A stretch of DNA of 64,000 bases from Acinetobacter geminorum (GTDB lineage: Bacteria; Pseudomonadota; Gammaproteobacteria; Pseudomonadales; Moraxellaceae): the NCBI RefSeq assembly GCF_013009345.1, contig NZ_JABELE010000005.1:77149-141148 (forward strand), read 5' to 3'. Numbering within the stretch: position 1 is the stretch's first letter; the number at the start of each line of letters is the position of its first letter. Of the stretch, positions 27,712 through 35,981 are shown piece by piece. The notes beneath the pieces are model-generated. The model searched no databases. It saw nothing but the letters and a program-made list of their open reading frames with translations, and had not been told where the DNA came from. The position numbers and the translations under genes are program-made.

Positions 27712-28272
27712 ATGCAAAAAAGAGAAGAGAAACAGGTTTTAACTCCATCTGCTATTCAGCAGGCTCAAACATGCTCAACACACTTAGAAGTAGATCAGCA
27801 TACTTTTAGACAAGGCATGGCCAATCTTGGGGCAGCAGTGAATGTCATCACGACAGATGGACCTGCGGGACAGGCTGGTTTTACAGCATCCGCAGTATGT
27901 AGCGTAACCGATACACCACCGACACTATTGGTTTGTCTCAACCGCTCAGCATCAGTTTTTAATACTTTTAAACAAAACGAGGTGCTTTGTGTCAATACTT
28001 TAGCTGCCCATCAAAGTACCCTATCTACAATATTCGGCGGAAAAACACCAATGCCAGAACGCTTTGCTCATGGGGAATGGAGCAAGCTAATCACTGGTTC
28101 TCCGATTTTGAATGAGGCCTTGGTGTCATTTGATTGTGAAATTGTACAAAGCATGAGTATCGGTAGTCATGATGTCTTGTTTTGTTCGGTCAAAGCAATG
28201 AAACACCAAAGTGGGCTTAATGCACTTATGTACTTCAACCGCAATTATTGCGAATTACAAACAGCATGCTAA
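27712..28272 (+). CDS. rutF: RutF FMN reductase
   Basis: A 186-residue flavin reductase that supplies reduced FMN to RutA. Start 27712 is preferred because GGAG sits eight bases upstream; the open frame extends ten codons further to 27682. Family features are FRQGMANLGAAVNVITTDGP, GFTASAVCSVTDTPPTLLVC and FGGKTPMPERF. The N-terminus (about 25 residues before FRQGM) is longer than strictly needed for the fold. It lies between rutC and rutG, as in the shortened rutABC-FG arrangement expected once rutDE is split off. Confidence 0.93.
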   Translation: MQKREEKQVLTPSAIQQAQTCSTHLEVDQHTFRQGMANLGAAVNVITTDGPAGQAGFTASAVCSVTDTPPTLLVCLNRSASVFNTFKQNEVLCVNTLAAHQSTLSTIFGGKTPMPERFAHGEWSKLITGSPILNEALVSFDCEIVQSMSIGSHDVLFCSVKAMKHQSGLNALMYFNRNYCELQTAC

Positions 28273-28303
28273 TGCAGATAAAAAATGAAAAAGAGGATCT
28301 GTT

Positions 28304-29656
28304 ATGCGAACACAAGAATCTTGGTTTCCTAAATTTAAGCCGCACACAGGTAATTTAGAAACTCCCGTACAAATTGATGAATATCTTCCTCCCAGTAAAA
28401 GTATTGTTTTGGGGTTACAACATGCTTTTGCGATGTTCGGAGCAACTGTTTTAGCCCCGTTACTCATGGGCTTTGATCCGAACCTCACCATTTTTATTAC
28501 TGGTATTGGCACCATCTTGTTCTTTTTAATTACAGGTGGGCGTATGCCTAGCTATCTCGGATCAAGCTTCGCCTTTATTGGTGCAGTCGCAGCAGCCACA
28601 GGGTATGCAGGGGTTGGATCAAATCCAAATTTAGCTGTGGCGCTGGGCGGTACAATCATTTGCGGTTTGATTTATGCATGCATCGGTTTAATTGTCATGA
28701 AAACTGGAACTGCATGGATTGAAAAATTCATGCCCCCCGTGGTCACTGGTGCAATTGTCATGATTATTGGTTTAAACCTTGCACCTGTAACAATCAAAAG
28801 CGTTTCGACAAATAGCTTTGACACGTGGATGGCGGTCATTACCATTTTATGCATTAGTGCCGTTGCTGTTTTTACAAGAGGTATGATTCGCCGCCTTCTA
28901 TTACTCATCGGGCTCATCAGTGCTTATTTTATTTATTTTCTACTCACCAATATCTTAGGGTTAGGCAAACCCATCGATTTTAATGCAATCAGTCAAGCTG
29001 CATGGTTTGGCCTACCCACTTTTCACTCACCTGTTTTTAATGCCAAAGCTATTTTATTGATTGCACCTGTTGCGCTTATTTTAGTCGCTGAAAACTTGGG
29101 ACATTTTAAAGCGGTTTCTGCCATGACAGAACGTAATTTATCGCCATATATGGGTCGTGCTTTTTTTGCAGATGGCATCTGTACAAGTTTATCAGCTTCT
29201 GTTGGTGGTACAGGCATGACGACTTATGCTGAAAATATTGGGGTAATGGCTGTAACTAAAGTCTATTCAACAACTATTTTTGTGGTTGCGGGACTATTTG
29301 CAATTCTACTCGGTCTATCTCCTAAATTTGGAGCAATCATTAGTACCATCCCTGTCGCTTTATTAGGCGGTGCGTCCATTGTTGTCTTTGGTTTAATTAC
29401 TGTGGCTGGAGCAAAAATTTGGATCGATAACAAAGTTGATTTCACTAAAAATAGTACTTTAATTATTGCAGCAGTCAGTCTCATTATGGGTGCTGGGAAT
29501 TTAAGTCTACATATTGGGCCATTTGACTTAGGAGGTATTGGAACTGCGACACTTGCAGCAATTGTTCTTAACCTATTACTCAACAGAACGGAAAAATCCG
29601 AAAATCAATCTATTGAAAAATCAGTAGAACCGCTTAATTCTGTCCCGCATCTCTAG
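28304..29656 (+). CDS. rutG: RutG-type uracil permease (NCS2 family)
   Basis: A 450-residue nucleobase/cation symporter with about 14 membrane segments. It starts with MRTQESWFPKFKPHTG and reaches the first helix with VLGLQHAFAMFGATVLAPLL. NCS2 signatures are LPSYLGSSFAF-like text (here MPSYLGSSFAFIGAV), VAENLGHFKAV with the substrate-site Glu, and GGTGMTTYAENIGVMAVTKV. It imports uracil for the Rut enzymes. It sits 31 bp after rutF, and the following dehydrogenase gene overlaps the same transcript. Confidence 0.93.
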   Translation: MRTQESWFPKFKPHTGNLETPVQIDEYLPPSKSIVLGLQHAFAMFGATVLAPLLMGFDPNLTIFITGIGTILFFLITGGRMPSYLGSSFAFIGAVAAATGYAGVGSNPNLAVALGGTIICGLIYACIGLIVMKTGTAWIEKFMPPVVTGAIVMIIGLNLAPVTIKSVSTNSFDTWMAVITILCISAVAVFTRGMIRRLLLLIGLISAYFIYFLLTNILGLGKPIDFNAISQAAWFGLPTFHSPVFNAKAILLIAPVALILVAENLGHFKAVSAMTERNLSPYMGRAFFADGICTSLSASVGGTGMTTYAENIGVMAVTKVYSTTIFVVAGLFAILLGLSPKFGAIISTIPVALLGGASIVVFGLITVAGAKIWIDNKVDFTKNSTLIIAAVSLIMGAGNLSLHIGPFDLGGIGTATLAAIVLNLLLNRTEKSENQSIEKSVEPLNSVPHL

Positions 29657-29671
29657 TTCTGGAGAAACTCC

Positions 29672-30544
29672 TTGATTCAAAGTGTTTCATTTATCGGTTT
29701 AGGCGCAATGGGATGGCACATGGCTTCCCATTTAACCCAAGTATGCAGCCAAGTCTATGTTTGGAATCGTACTTTTGCTAAAGCAAAGCAACATGAACAA
29801 ACCTTTGGTACGCAGGCTGTAGATCTGACACAAGCTCTACAAGCAGATATTATCTTTTCATGCCTACCGACTAGCCAAGATGTAGAAAATTTAATTGCGG
29901 ACTCTCAACTAAAACAAGGCTGTATTTGGGTAGATTGCACTAGCGGTGTGCCAGAGACAGCAAGAAAACTCAGCCAACAGCTCAAATTAAATGGAGTTGA
30001 TTATTTAGATGCACCAGTTTCAGGACAAACGATTGGAGCTGAACGAGGAACTCTCACGGTAATGGTCGGAGGTGACGAGTCTGCTTTTAAAAGAGCAAAA
30101 CCAATCATTCAAGCATTTGCTAATTTAGTTGAATATGTCGGCGAAAGTGGCGCTGCCTTTGCAGTAAAAGCCATCAATAACACGTTAATGGCGACACATC
30201 TTTGGGCGTTGGCAGAGGGATTAAGTATCCTTAAATCTCAAGGCGTAAATTTACACTCCGCAATGAACTGTATTAACCACTCTAGTGGCAAAAGTAATAT
30301 TTCAGAACACATCATGATGCAACGTGTTTTAAGCCGTAAATTTGAAAAAACTTTTGCATTAGATTTATTACAAAAGGATATTGGAATTGCACTAAATCTC
30401 GTTACTCAAAATAATTTGGAACTTCCAGCTTTTAGTCTTATTCAGCAACAGTTTAATCAGGTTTCCAAACCCGATGCACAACAAGTCGATTTTTCAGCAA
30501 TAATTAAAATATTGGAACAACAAAACCAATTAGAGCTATGTTAA
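29672..30544 (+). CDS. 3-hydroxyisobutyrate dehydrogenase-family oxidoreductase
   Basis: A 290-residue beta-hydroxyacid dehydrogenase, apparently starting with TTG at 29672 after GGAG. The NAD(P)-binding motif is GLGAMGWHMASHL, the substrate-binding DAPVSGQTIGAERGTLTVMVGG follows near residue 113 (in pieces), and the catalytic Lys is in VKAINNTLMA. It lies 15 bp after rutG and before a terminator, so it is the last gene of the rut unit. It could reduce malonic semialdehyde, duplicating RutE, or oxidise 3-hydroxypropionate; this is inference from context. Confidence 0.85.
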   Translation: MIQSVSFIGLGAMGWHMASHLTQVCSQVYVWNRTFAKAKQHEQTFGTQAVDLTQALQADIIFSCLPTSQDVENLIADSQLKQGCIWVDCTSGVPETARKLSQQLKLNGVDYLDAPVSGQTIGAERGTLTVMVGGDESAFKRAKPIIQAFANLVEYVGESGAAFAVKAINNTLMATHLWALAEGLSILKSQGVNLHSAMNCINHSSGKSNISEHIMMQRVLSRKFEKTFALDLLQKDIGIALNLVTQNNLELPAFSLIQQQFNQVSKPDAQQVDFSAIIKILEQQNQLELC

Positions 30545-30545
30545 G

Positions 30546-30573
30546 AGTAGGTCATACGACCTACTATTTTTTA
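30546..30573 (+). terminator. Terminator of the rut unit
   Basis: AGTAGGTC and GACCTACT pair around ATAC, followed by ATTTTTTAT. It starts two bases after the dehydrogenase stop. Confidence 0.88.
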
Positions 30574-30592
30574 TAAGAAAAGCAGAATAACT

Positions 30593-31042
30593 TTATTGAT
30601 CTGGAATTTCAGCTTCAATCAATAAAGTAAGCAAAGATAGGGATTCTTGCCACCCTAAGTAGCATGCCTCTACAGGAATCACTTCTGGTATGCCTTCTTG
30701 CGTAATATGCACTTCTGTACCTACCAATACGCTTTTTAGTGTAATAGTAACCTGCATAGTCCCGGGTAAATTTGGGTCATCAAATTGATCGTTGTAGCGA
30801 ATTAGTTCATTTGGAACTAACTCTACATATGTTCCACCAAAAGCATGGGTTGAACCTGTTGAAAAATTGGTAAAACTCATTTTGTATGAACCACCAACAT
30901 TTGCATCAAAACTATGAACCTTAGCAGTAAAGCCGTGGGGTGGTAACCACTTGACTAAAGCATCTGGATCTAAAAATGCACGGTAAACTCGCTCGGCTGG
31001 TGCCTTAAACACGCGATGAAATTTCACTGTACCTGTTGCCAT
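30593..31042 (-). CDS. SRPBCC (AHSA1-like) domain protein
   Basis: A 149-residue START-like protein. The N-terminus VKFHRVFKAPAERVYRAFLDPDALVKW is interrupted here as TVKFHRVFKAPAERV then FLDPDALVKWLPP, typical of activator-of-Hsp90-ATPase-like domains. It ends with CYLGWQESLSLLTLLIE, also typical. Two tandem ATGs exist (31045 and 31042); the second has better spacing from AAGGAG. The ligand is unknown. It is monocistronic and convergent with the rut unit. Confidence 0.85.
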   Translation of the reverse strand: MATGTVKFHRVFKAPAERVYRAFLDPDALVKWLPPHGFTAKVHSFDANVGGSYKMSFTNFSTGSTHAFGGTYVELVPNELIRYNDQFDDPNLPGTMQVTITLKSVLVGTEVHITQEGIPEVIPVEACYLGWQESLSLLTLLIEAEIPDQ

Positions 31043-31259
31043 CATATTCTCCTTATTTTAATTTCCTTAAAATTATTGAAATTATGGCTATTAGCTTAAA
31101 CCTTCCGATTTATCAGAACGTATATTTTTGGTGTTTTTTTTAACAAAAAAGCCAACTTAAGGACAAACTCAAATTACGAAAACTATGGCTGATTTTTTAG
31201 TAAAAATGGAGCAAAATAGTCAGCAATCATAAAGAAACATATTGAATTTGAGATTAATC

Positions 31260-31982
31260 ATGAGTCTGCTCGCTTTCTCCTCATATGCTTTAAACGGTGT
31301 AGATGCACAAAAGTTTTTACAAGGCCAAGTTACTGTAGATACTGAACGTTTAGCTGAAAATACAACTCGCTATACAGCCATTTGTGATCTTAAAGGTCGT
31401 ATTCACTTTGGCTTATGGCTAAAGAAGATTAATCCTGAAAGTTTTGAAATTGTAGTTACTCAAGATCAAGCCGAAGAGTTTGCCAAGCATATTAAAAAGT
31501 ATGGTGCCTTTTCAAAAATGACCTTAAGTGAACAAGGTGCTGTGTTTCCAAAAGTTGTGAATCATCAAACTGAATTCACTACTGCTGAAACTGATATTTC
31601 AGAATGGCAAAAACAAGCCATTATGACTGGTCAAGCTTGGATTACACAGGCCACTGAACATGAATTCCAACCACAGGAATTACGTTTACATCAACGTGAA
31701 GGCGTCAATTACGACAAAGGCTGTTACCTAGGTCAGGAAATTGTGGCACGTCTTTGGTTTAAAGCAAAACCAAAACACTGGTTACATCTCGTACAAGGTA
31801 CAGGTGAAGCGCCTGCTTCAGCAACTCAATTAAATAACGATATTGAAGTCGTTAATAGTATTGCAAATGATGAAGGCTATCTTGCTTTAGTTGTTGCGAA
31901 ACCTGCTGCTCTACAAGAGTTGGGGCTTCAAGTTCTTGAGTTGCCAGAAGCTTTAAGTGGCGACGTTGCAAGACCACAATAA
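31260..31982 (+). CDS. ygfZ: YgfZ-like folate-binding protein, compact form
   Basis: A 240-residue protein of the YgfZ/GcvT-like family that helps mature or repair Fe-S clusters. The signature KGCYLGQEIVAR (residues about 155-166) contains the redox-active Cys. The N-terminal LNGVDAQKFLQGQVTVD is also diagnostic. ATG 31260 is preferred to the TTG at 31242 because a GAG lies before it. It is clearly shorter than the E. coli protein (about 326 residues); much of the central domain is missing, which is common in Acinetobacter relatives. A terminator follows. Confidence 0.88.
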   Translation: MSLLAFSSYALNGVDAQKFLQGQVTVDTERLAENTTRYTAICDLKGRIHFGLWLKKINPESFEIVVTQDQAEEFAKHIKKYGAFSKMTLSEQGAVFPKVVNHQTEFTTAETDISEWQKQAIMTGQAWITQATEHEFQPQELRLHQREGVNYDKGCYLGQEIVARLWFKAKPKHWLHLVQGTGEAPASATQLNNDIEVVNSIANDEGYLALVVAKPAALQELGLQVLELPEALSGDVARPQ

Positions 31983-32003
31983 TAATTTTTATTAGCTCGA
32001 ACT

Positions 32004-32031
32004 GCCCACTGCTAAGTTAGTGGGCTTTTTT
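32004..32031 (+). terminator. ygfZ terminator
   Basis: GCCCACT and AGTGGGC pair around GCTAAGTT, followed by TTTTTT. Confidence 0.9.
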
Positions 32032-32128
32032 ATAGATACAAAACACTAATGATTTCATTAGATTAGAACGTCAATTTTTTAAGCTTTATATGCCATCATT
32101 AGCCCTGTTGAAATTAAAGAGAAAAAAG

Positions 32129-32839
32129 ATGAAAACTAAACTTGCTACACTCATGTTGAGTCTGGCTATTTTCGGTTCTGCTCATGCTGATGTTAAAACA
32201 CTTGAACAAAATCTTAAGACGAATTATCCCGATTTGCCTGTAAAAGGTGTTTATCAATCGCCTGTGCAAGGTATTTATGAAGTGTATACAAGCGGCCGCA
32301 TTGTTTATACTAATCAAGATGCGAAGTACTTTTTTGTTGGTAATTTAGTCGACATCAAACAACAAAAAAATATGACAGAAGAACGTATTGCCGAATTAGG
32401 TAAGATTGACGTTAAAAGTTTGCCATTAAATCAGGCGATTAAATATGTGAAAGGTAAAGGCGAACGTACGCTCTATGTCTTTAGTGACCCAGATTGCCCA
32501 TATTGCCAGCGCCTAGAACAAAATATGGTTGGGGTTGATAACGTAACCGTATATGTGTTCCTTTATCCTCTTACTAGTTTGCATCCAAATGCTGAAAAAG
32601 TTTCAAATCAAATCTGGTGTTCAAAGAATCCGGCAGAAGCTTGGACAAACTATATGCTTAATCGCAAATTACCGACTAATAGCAAAACTTGCTCAAGCCC
32701 AATTCAGAAAAATATTGCTTTAGGTCAAAAATTAAATATTGATGGAACACCTACCCTGTTCTTGCAAGATGGCCAAAGACTCTCTGGTGTACCAAGTGAT
32801 GCCAAACAAATTGAAGCATTACTCCAGACTGCAAAATAA
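32129..32839 (+). CDS. dsbC: DsbC thiol:disulfide isomerase
   Basis: A 236-residue periplasmic protein. Start 32129 gives a signal peptide MKTKLATLMLSLAIFGSAHA, cleaved before DVK; the longer frame to 32090 would bury it. It has an N-terminal dimerisation domain, then a thioredoxin fold with active site DPDCPYCQRLE and cis-Pro in GTPTLFL. A second Cys pair (WCSKNP and TCSSP) is present, as in DsbC. It reshuffles wrong disulfides and is kept reduced by DsbD. It is monocistronic, between two terminators. Confidence 0.94.
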   Translation: MKTKLATLMLSLAIFGSAHADVKTLEQNLKTNYPDLPVKGVYQSPVQGIYEVYTSGRIVYTNQDAKYFFVGNLVDIKQQKNMTEERIAELGKIDVKSLPLNQAIKYVKGKGERTLYVFSDPDCPYCQRLEQNMVGVDNVTVYVFLYPLTSLHPNAEKVSNQIWCSKNPAEAWTNYMLNRKLPTNSKTCSSPIQKNIALGQKLNIDGTPTLFLQDGQRLSGVPSDAKQIEALLQTAK

Positions 32840-32845
32840 CAATAT

Positions 32846-32884
32846 TACCCACTCCGTTATATGAATGTGAGTGGGTATTTTTTC
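32846..32884 (+). terminator. dsbC terminator
   Basis: TACCCACTC and GAGTGGGTA pair with a 14-base loop, followed by a T tract. Confidence 0.82.
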
Positions 32885-33023
32885 TCCACAATTTGCCCAA
32901 AGTGCAGTGCTTTATATACAAATCGGCTGTTTACTTTCAGCAATCAATATTTATGATGAGAAATTGAAACTCTTTCATGCATCAATGGATTGATGTAGCT
33001 ACGAAGTAAAAGGTTAAAAAGAA

Positions 33024-33848
33024 ATGAAGAAATTACTAATCGCAAGCCTAATCACTCTTTTAAGTGCATCAATTTTTGCAGCTGATAACACAGCGACTGC
33101 TGCTAAAACCGATGTTTTTAAACAAGCTGAGCAACTCTACGCAGCAAAAAATTACTCTGCCGCATTTCAAGAAATGCAACGTCTAGCCCAAACAGGTAAT
33201 GCCCAAGCTATCTATAACTTAGGCTATATGACTCAAATGGGCCAAGGTACAGCAAAAGACTCTTCTAAAGCCCTAAAATATTATGAGGATTCTTCAAATA
33301 AAGGTTACGCCCAAGCGAGTTACACCCTTGCACAAATTTATGAGACTGGTGAATTGGGCGTTGCCAAAGATAGCAACAAATTCAGTCAATATATTCAAAA
33401 GGCATCAGCTCAAGGCTCTGATGATGCAACTGTGAAAATTGCGACCATTTTATTTGCTCAAAAAAAACCACAGTCACATCAAATTGCCCTTCAAAAATTA
33501 GCGCCTTTAATTCGAAAAGGTAACTACCCTGCTATTCAGGTCAAAGCACTCTATGACATTAGCCAAGGCGTTGAAAATAAAAATCCTTTAATGAAACGCC
33601 AAGGTATCGAAGCTTTACAGTCAATTGCTCAAAAAGGCTATGCGCCTGCGTCTATGGCTTTAGCCACCATGATGGCGAATGGCAATATCATTCCGCAAAA
33701 TCTACCGCAAGCTAAAAAGATCTTTACTGAACTCGCCAATCAAAATGTGCCTAACGCTAAAGAGTCTTTAGCCTCGGTTGATAAGATTATTGCAGAAAAG
33801 AGCAAACAGGCTGCAAATGCTCCCGCACAGCCAGCACCGAAAAAATAG
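33024..33848 (+). CDS. Exported Sel1-repeat protein
   Basis: A 274-residue protein with a signal peptide (MKKLLIASLITLLSASIFAA) and several Sel1-like repeats, for example AIYNLGYMTQMGQGTAKDSS then ALKYYEDSSNKGYAQASYTL, and again near residues 210-240. Such repeats form alpha-solenoid scaffolds for protein contacts in the envelope. The C-terminal tail is Ala/Pro/Lys rich. The ATG follows AAAGGTTAAAAAGAA. The partner is unknown. Confidence 0.85.
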   Translation: MKKLLIASLITLLSASIFAADNTATAAKTDVFKQAEQLYAAKNYSAAFQEMQRLAQTGNAQAIYNLGYMTQMGQGTAKDSSKALKYYEDSSNKGYAQASYTLAQIYETGELGVAKDSNKFSQYIQKASAQGSDDATVKIATILFAQKKPQSHQIALQKLAPLIRKGNYPAIQVKALYDISQGVENKNPLMKRQGIEALQSIAQKGYAPASMALATMMANGNIIPQNLPQAKKIFTELANQNVPNAKESLASVDKIIAEKSKQAANAPAQPAPKK

Positions 33849-33858
33849 TGAATGCCTT

Positions 33859-33880
33859 AAGCCCCGCGAGGGGCTTTTTA
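33859..33880 (+). terminator. Terminator after the Sel1-repeat gene
   Basis: AAGCCCC and GGGGCTT pair around GCGA (a GNRA loop), followed by TTTA. Confidence 0.9.
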
Positions 33881-33882
33881 AT

Positions 33883-34806
33883 TTACCACCACAAAGCAAT
33901 AAGCCAACTCACCCCAATAAAACCAACAATTGTACTAATCATAAGCGGGGTTAAGGCTTTTTCATTTAAGCCATAAGCCTGTCCAAAAATTCCGAAAGCA
34001 ATCGGCATTGGTAAAGCAGCGATTAATGTTCCTGCGTAAAGCATCTCACGGCTTACATTTGGAGTTATTAAAAAAAGTGCAAAAATAACAGATGGCATTA
34101 GCACAACTTTAAAGGTCGCTAACAAAATACTTTCTATATTTACCGTTGTGATTCCAATACCTACTAAACTTCCGCCAATTGCAAACAAAGCCAAAGGCGA
34201 AGCTGTACGTCCAAGTAACTCTAGAGACTGATCAAGCGTCGCAGGAAGATTAACATCTAAAAGAATGCATCCCATCCCAACCAAAATAGCGATAATGACA
34301 GGATTCTTGAGTAAGTTTAAAAATGTTTGTTTTAAAAGCGGTAAAAGATTTTGCTGTTGATGTAAACCAGCTTCGGCCAAAATGAGCATCAGCGCCACAA
34401 TCAATAAATTTTCAATGATGAGTGTTAAAGAAATATAGATCGCAGCATGATTACCTATCAACATGGTCAGAATAGCTGTTCCCATAAATCCAGTATTGGA
34501 CATAGATGCCCCCATTGAAATAACGGCGCTATGGGTTAAGCTATTTTTAAAATATTTTCGATAGAGAATGAAAGCCAAGAAAAATAAAATTAAAGACCCG
34601 CCACCATAAGCAAGAAAATAAGCTGGATGCCAAATATCTTGTAAGTTTTTATTTGCCAATGAGTGAATTAAAAAAGCCGGTAAGGAAATTTTAATTACGA
34701 ATGCGCTAAGCGCCCTGATTTGTTCAGGTGTTACCAATTTGATGAGAACACAAACATAGCCCATCAATAGCAGTATCAAGATAGGTAAAATAACCTGAAA
34801 AACCAC
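33883..34806 (-). CDS. AEC-family (auxin efflux carrier-like) permease
   Basis: A 307-residue membrane protein with about ten helices in two five-helix halves. It starts MVFQVILPILILLLMGYV. Typical AEC elements are SAFVIKISLPAFLIHSLA near residue 35, MGASMSNTGFMGTAIL near 97, and PVIIAILVGMGCILL in the second half. The family exports or imports small carboxylates in bacteria; the substrate is unknown here. The next gene upstream on the same strand (OYE) ends 56 bp away behind its own terminator, so this gene probably has a weak separate promoter. Confidence 0.86.
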   Translation of the reverse strand: MVFQVILPILILLLMGYVCVLIKLVTPEQIRALSAFVIKISLPAFLIHSLANKNLQDIWHPAYFLAYGGGSLILFFLAFILYRKYFKNSLTHSAVISMGASMSNTGFMGTAILTMLIGNHAAIYISLTLIIENLLIVALMLILAEAGLHQQQNLLPLLKQTFLNLLKNPVIIAILVGMGCILLDVNLPATLDQSLELLGRTASPLALFAIGGSLVGIGITTVNIESILLATFKVVLMPSVIFALFLITPNVSREMLYAGTLIAALPMPIAFGIFGQAYGLNEKALTPLMISTIVGFIGVSWLIALWW

Positions 34807-34826
34807 TGACCGTCCTCACTTAGCGA

Positions 34827-34856
34827 AAGAAAAATGGGCAAAGATGACTTTGCCCA
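34827..34856 (-). terminator. Terminator of the OYE reductase gene
   Basis: GGGCAAAG and CTTTGCCC pair around a 4-base loop. On the minus strand it is followed by ATTTTTCTTT. Confidence 0.78.
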
Positions 34857-34862
34857 ATACAA

Positions 34863-35972
34863 TTAAAAAGAGTTAAAAAGCTGTTTTAATCCATGAGGTT
34901 GGCAACGTAAATACTGAGGTGCAATTTTAACTTCTGCCCCTAAAGCTGCTGCTGCATGCCAAGGCCATCTTGGGTCATATAGCATTGCACGAGCAAGACC
35001 AATGGCATCAGCTTGCTGGTTTTCTAAAATTTGTTCAGCTTGTTGTGGGTCAGTAATAAGACCTACAGCAATCACAGGAATAGCTACATGTTTTTTAACC
35101 TGTTCCGCGAAAGGAACTTGGTAACCTGCTCCAATAGTAATATTTTGATGCTCATGTAAACCGCCACTAGAGACATGAATATAGGCCGCGCCTAACTGCT
35201 CTAAGGCTTTTGATAAACCAACCGTAGACTCAATATCCCACTGCTCATTGCCATCCATCCAGTCTGTTGCAGATAAACGTACCCCTACCGGATAACCTTC
35301 GGGAACAGCAAGTTTAATTGCCTGAAGAACCTCTAGCGTCATACGCATACGGTTTTCTAAAGAGCCACCATATTCATCAGTACGTTGATTGGCAATTGGC
35401 GATAAGAATTGGTGTAGCAAGTAACCATGAGCAGCATGTACCTCAATTAACTCAAAGCCCGCTTCAACTGCACGTTTGGCCGCAGCTGCAAAGTCTTGTT
35501 GAATTTGTTTAATCTCGGCAATGGTTAAAGCATGTGGCGCTGCATCATGAACCGAAAAAGTACTTGTACTTGGAGCAACTGTTTGCCAACCATGTGGCTG
35601 ATCTTTTGCAATCTGACCTTTACCTAACCACGGCTTTTCAGTAGATGCTTTACGTCCTGCATGTGCTAACTGAATTCCAAATGGCATCGGTGAAAGTGTA
35701 TGAACCTTAGCTAACAACGTTTTAATTTTGTCACGTTGTTGATCATTCCAAAGCCCAAGGTCAGCATAGCTAATCCGACCTTCAGGTTGTACAGCAGTCG
35801 CTTCTACAATACAAAGCCCAGCGCCAGACAATGCATAATTCGCCCATTGCTGTTCATGCCAATAGGTAATTTCACCATCATCTGTTGCCGAATATTGGCA
35901 CATCGGAGCAATTACAATTCTATTGACCAGTTGTAGTGAACTAAAGTTAACCGTTTCAAATAATTTTGCCAT
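34863..35972 (-). CDS. NADH:flavin oxidoreductase, YqjM/XenA-type old yellow enzyme
   Basis: A 369-residue TIM-barrel FMN enzyme of the thermophilic-like OYE class. It has Cys25 in APMCQYSA (the redox-tuning Cys of this class), IQLAHAGRKAS near residue 100, EVHAAHGYLLHQFLSP with the substrate-binding His pair, and a C-terminal ADAIGLARAMLYDPRWPW. It reduces activated C=C bonds in alpha,beta-unsaturated carbonyls or nitro compounds. It lies nine bases after the TonB receptor gene ends, in the same direction, so the two may be cotranscribed. Confidence 0.92.
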   Translation of the reverse strand: MAKLFETVNFSSLQLVNRIVIAPMCQYSATDDGEITYWHEQQWANYALSGAGLCIVEATAVQPEGRISYADLGLWNDQQRDKIKTLLAKVHTLSPMPFGIQLAHAGRKASTEKPWLGKGQIAKDQPHGWQTVAPSTSTFSVHDAAPHALTIAEIKQIQQDFAAAAKRAVEAGFELIEVHAAHGYLLHQFLSPIANQRTDEYGGSLENRMRMTLEVLQAIKLAVPEGYPVGVRLSATDWMDGNEQWDIESTVGLSKALEQLGAAYIHVSSGGLHEHQNITIGAGYQVPFAEQVKKHVAIPVIAVGLITDPQQAEQILENQQADAIGLARAMLYDPRWPWHAAAALGAEVKIAPQYLRCQPHGLKQLFNSF

Positions 35973-35981
35973 TTTTAATTC

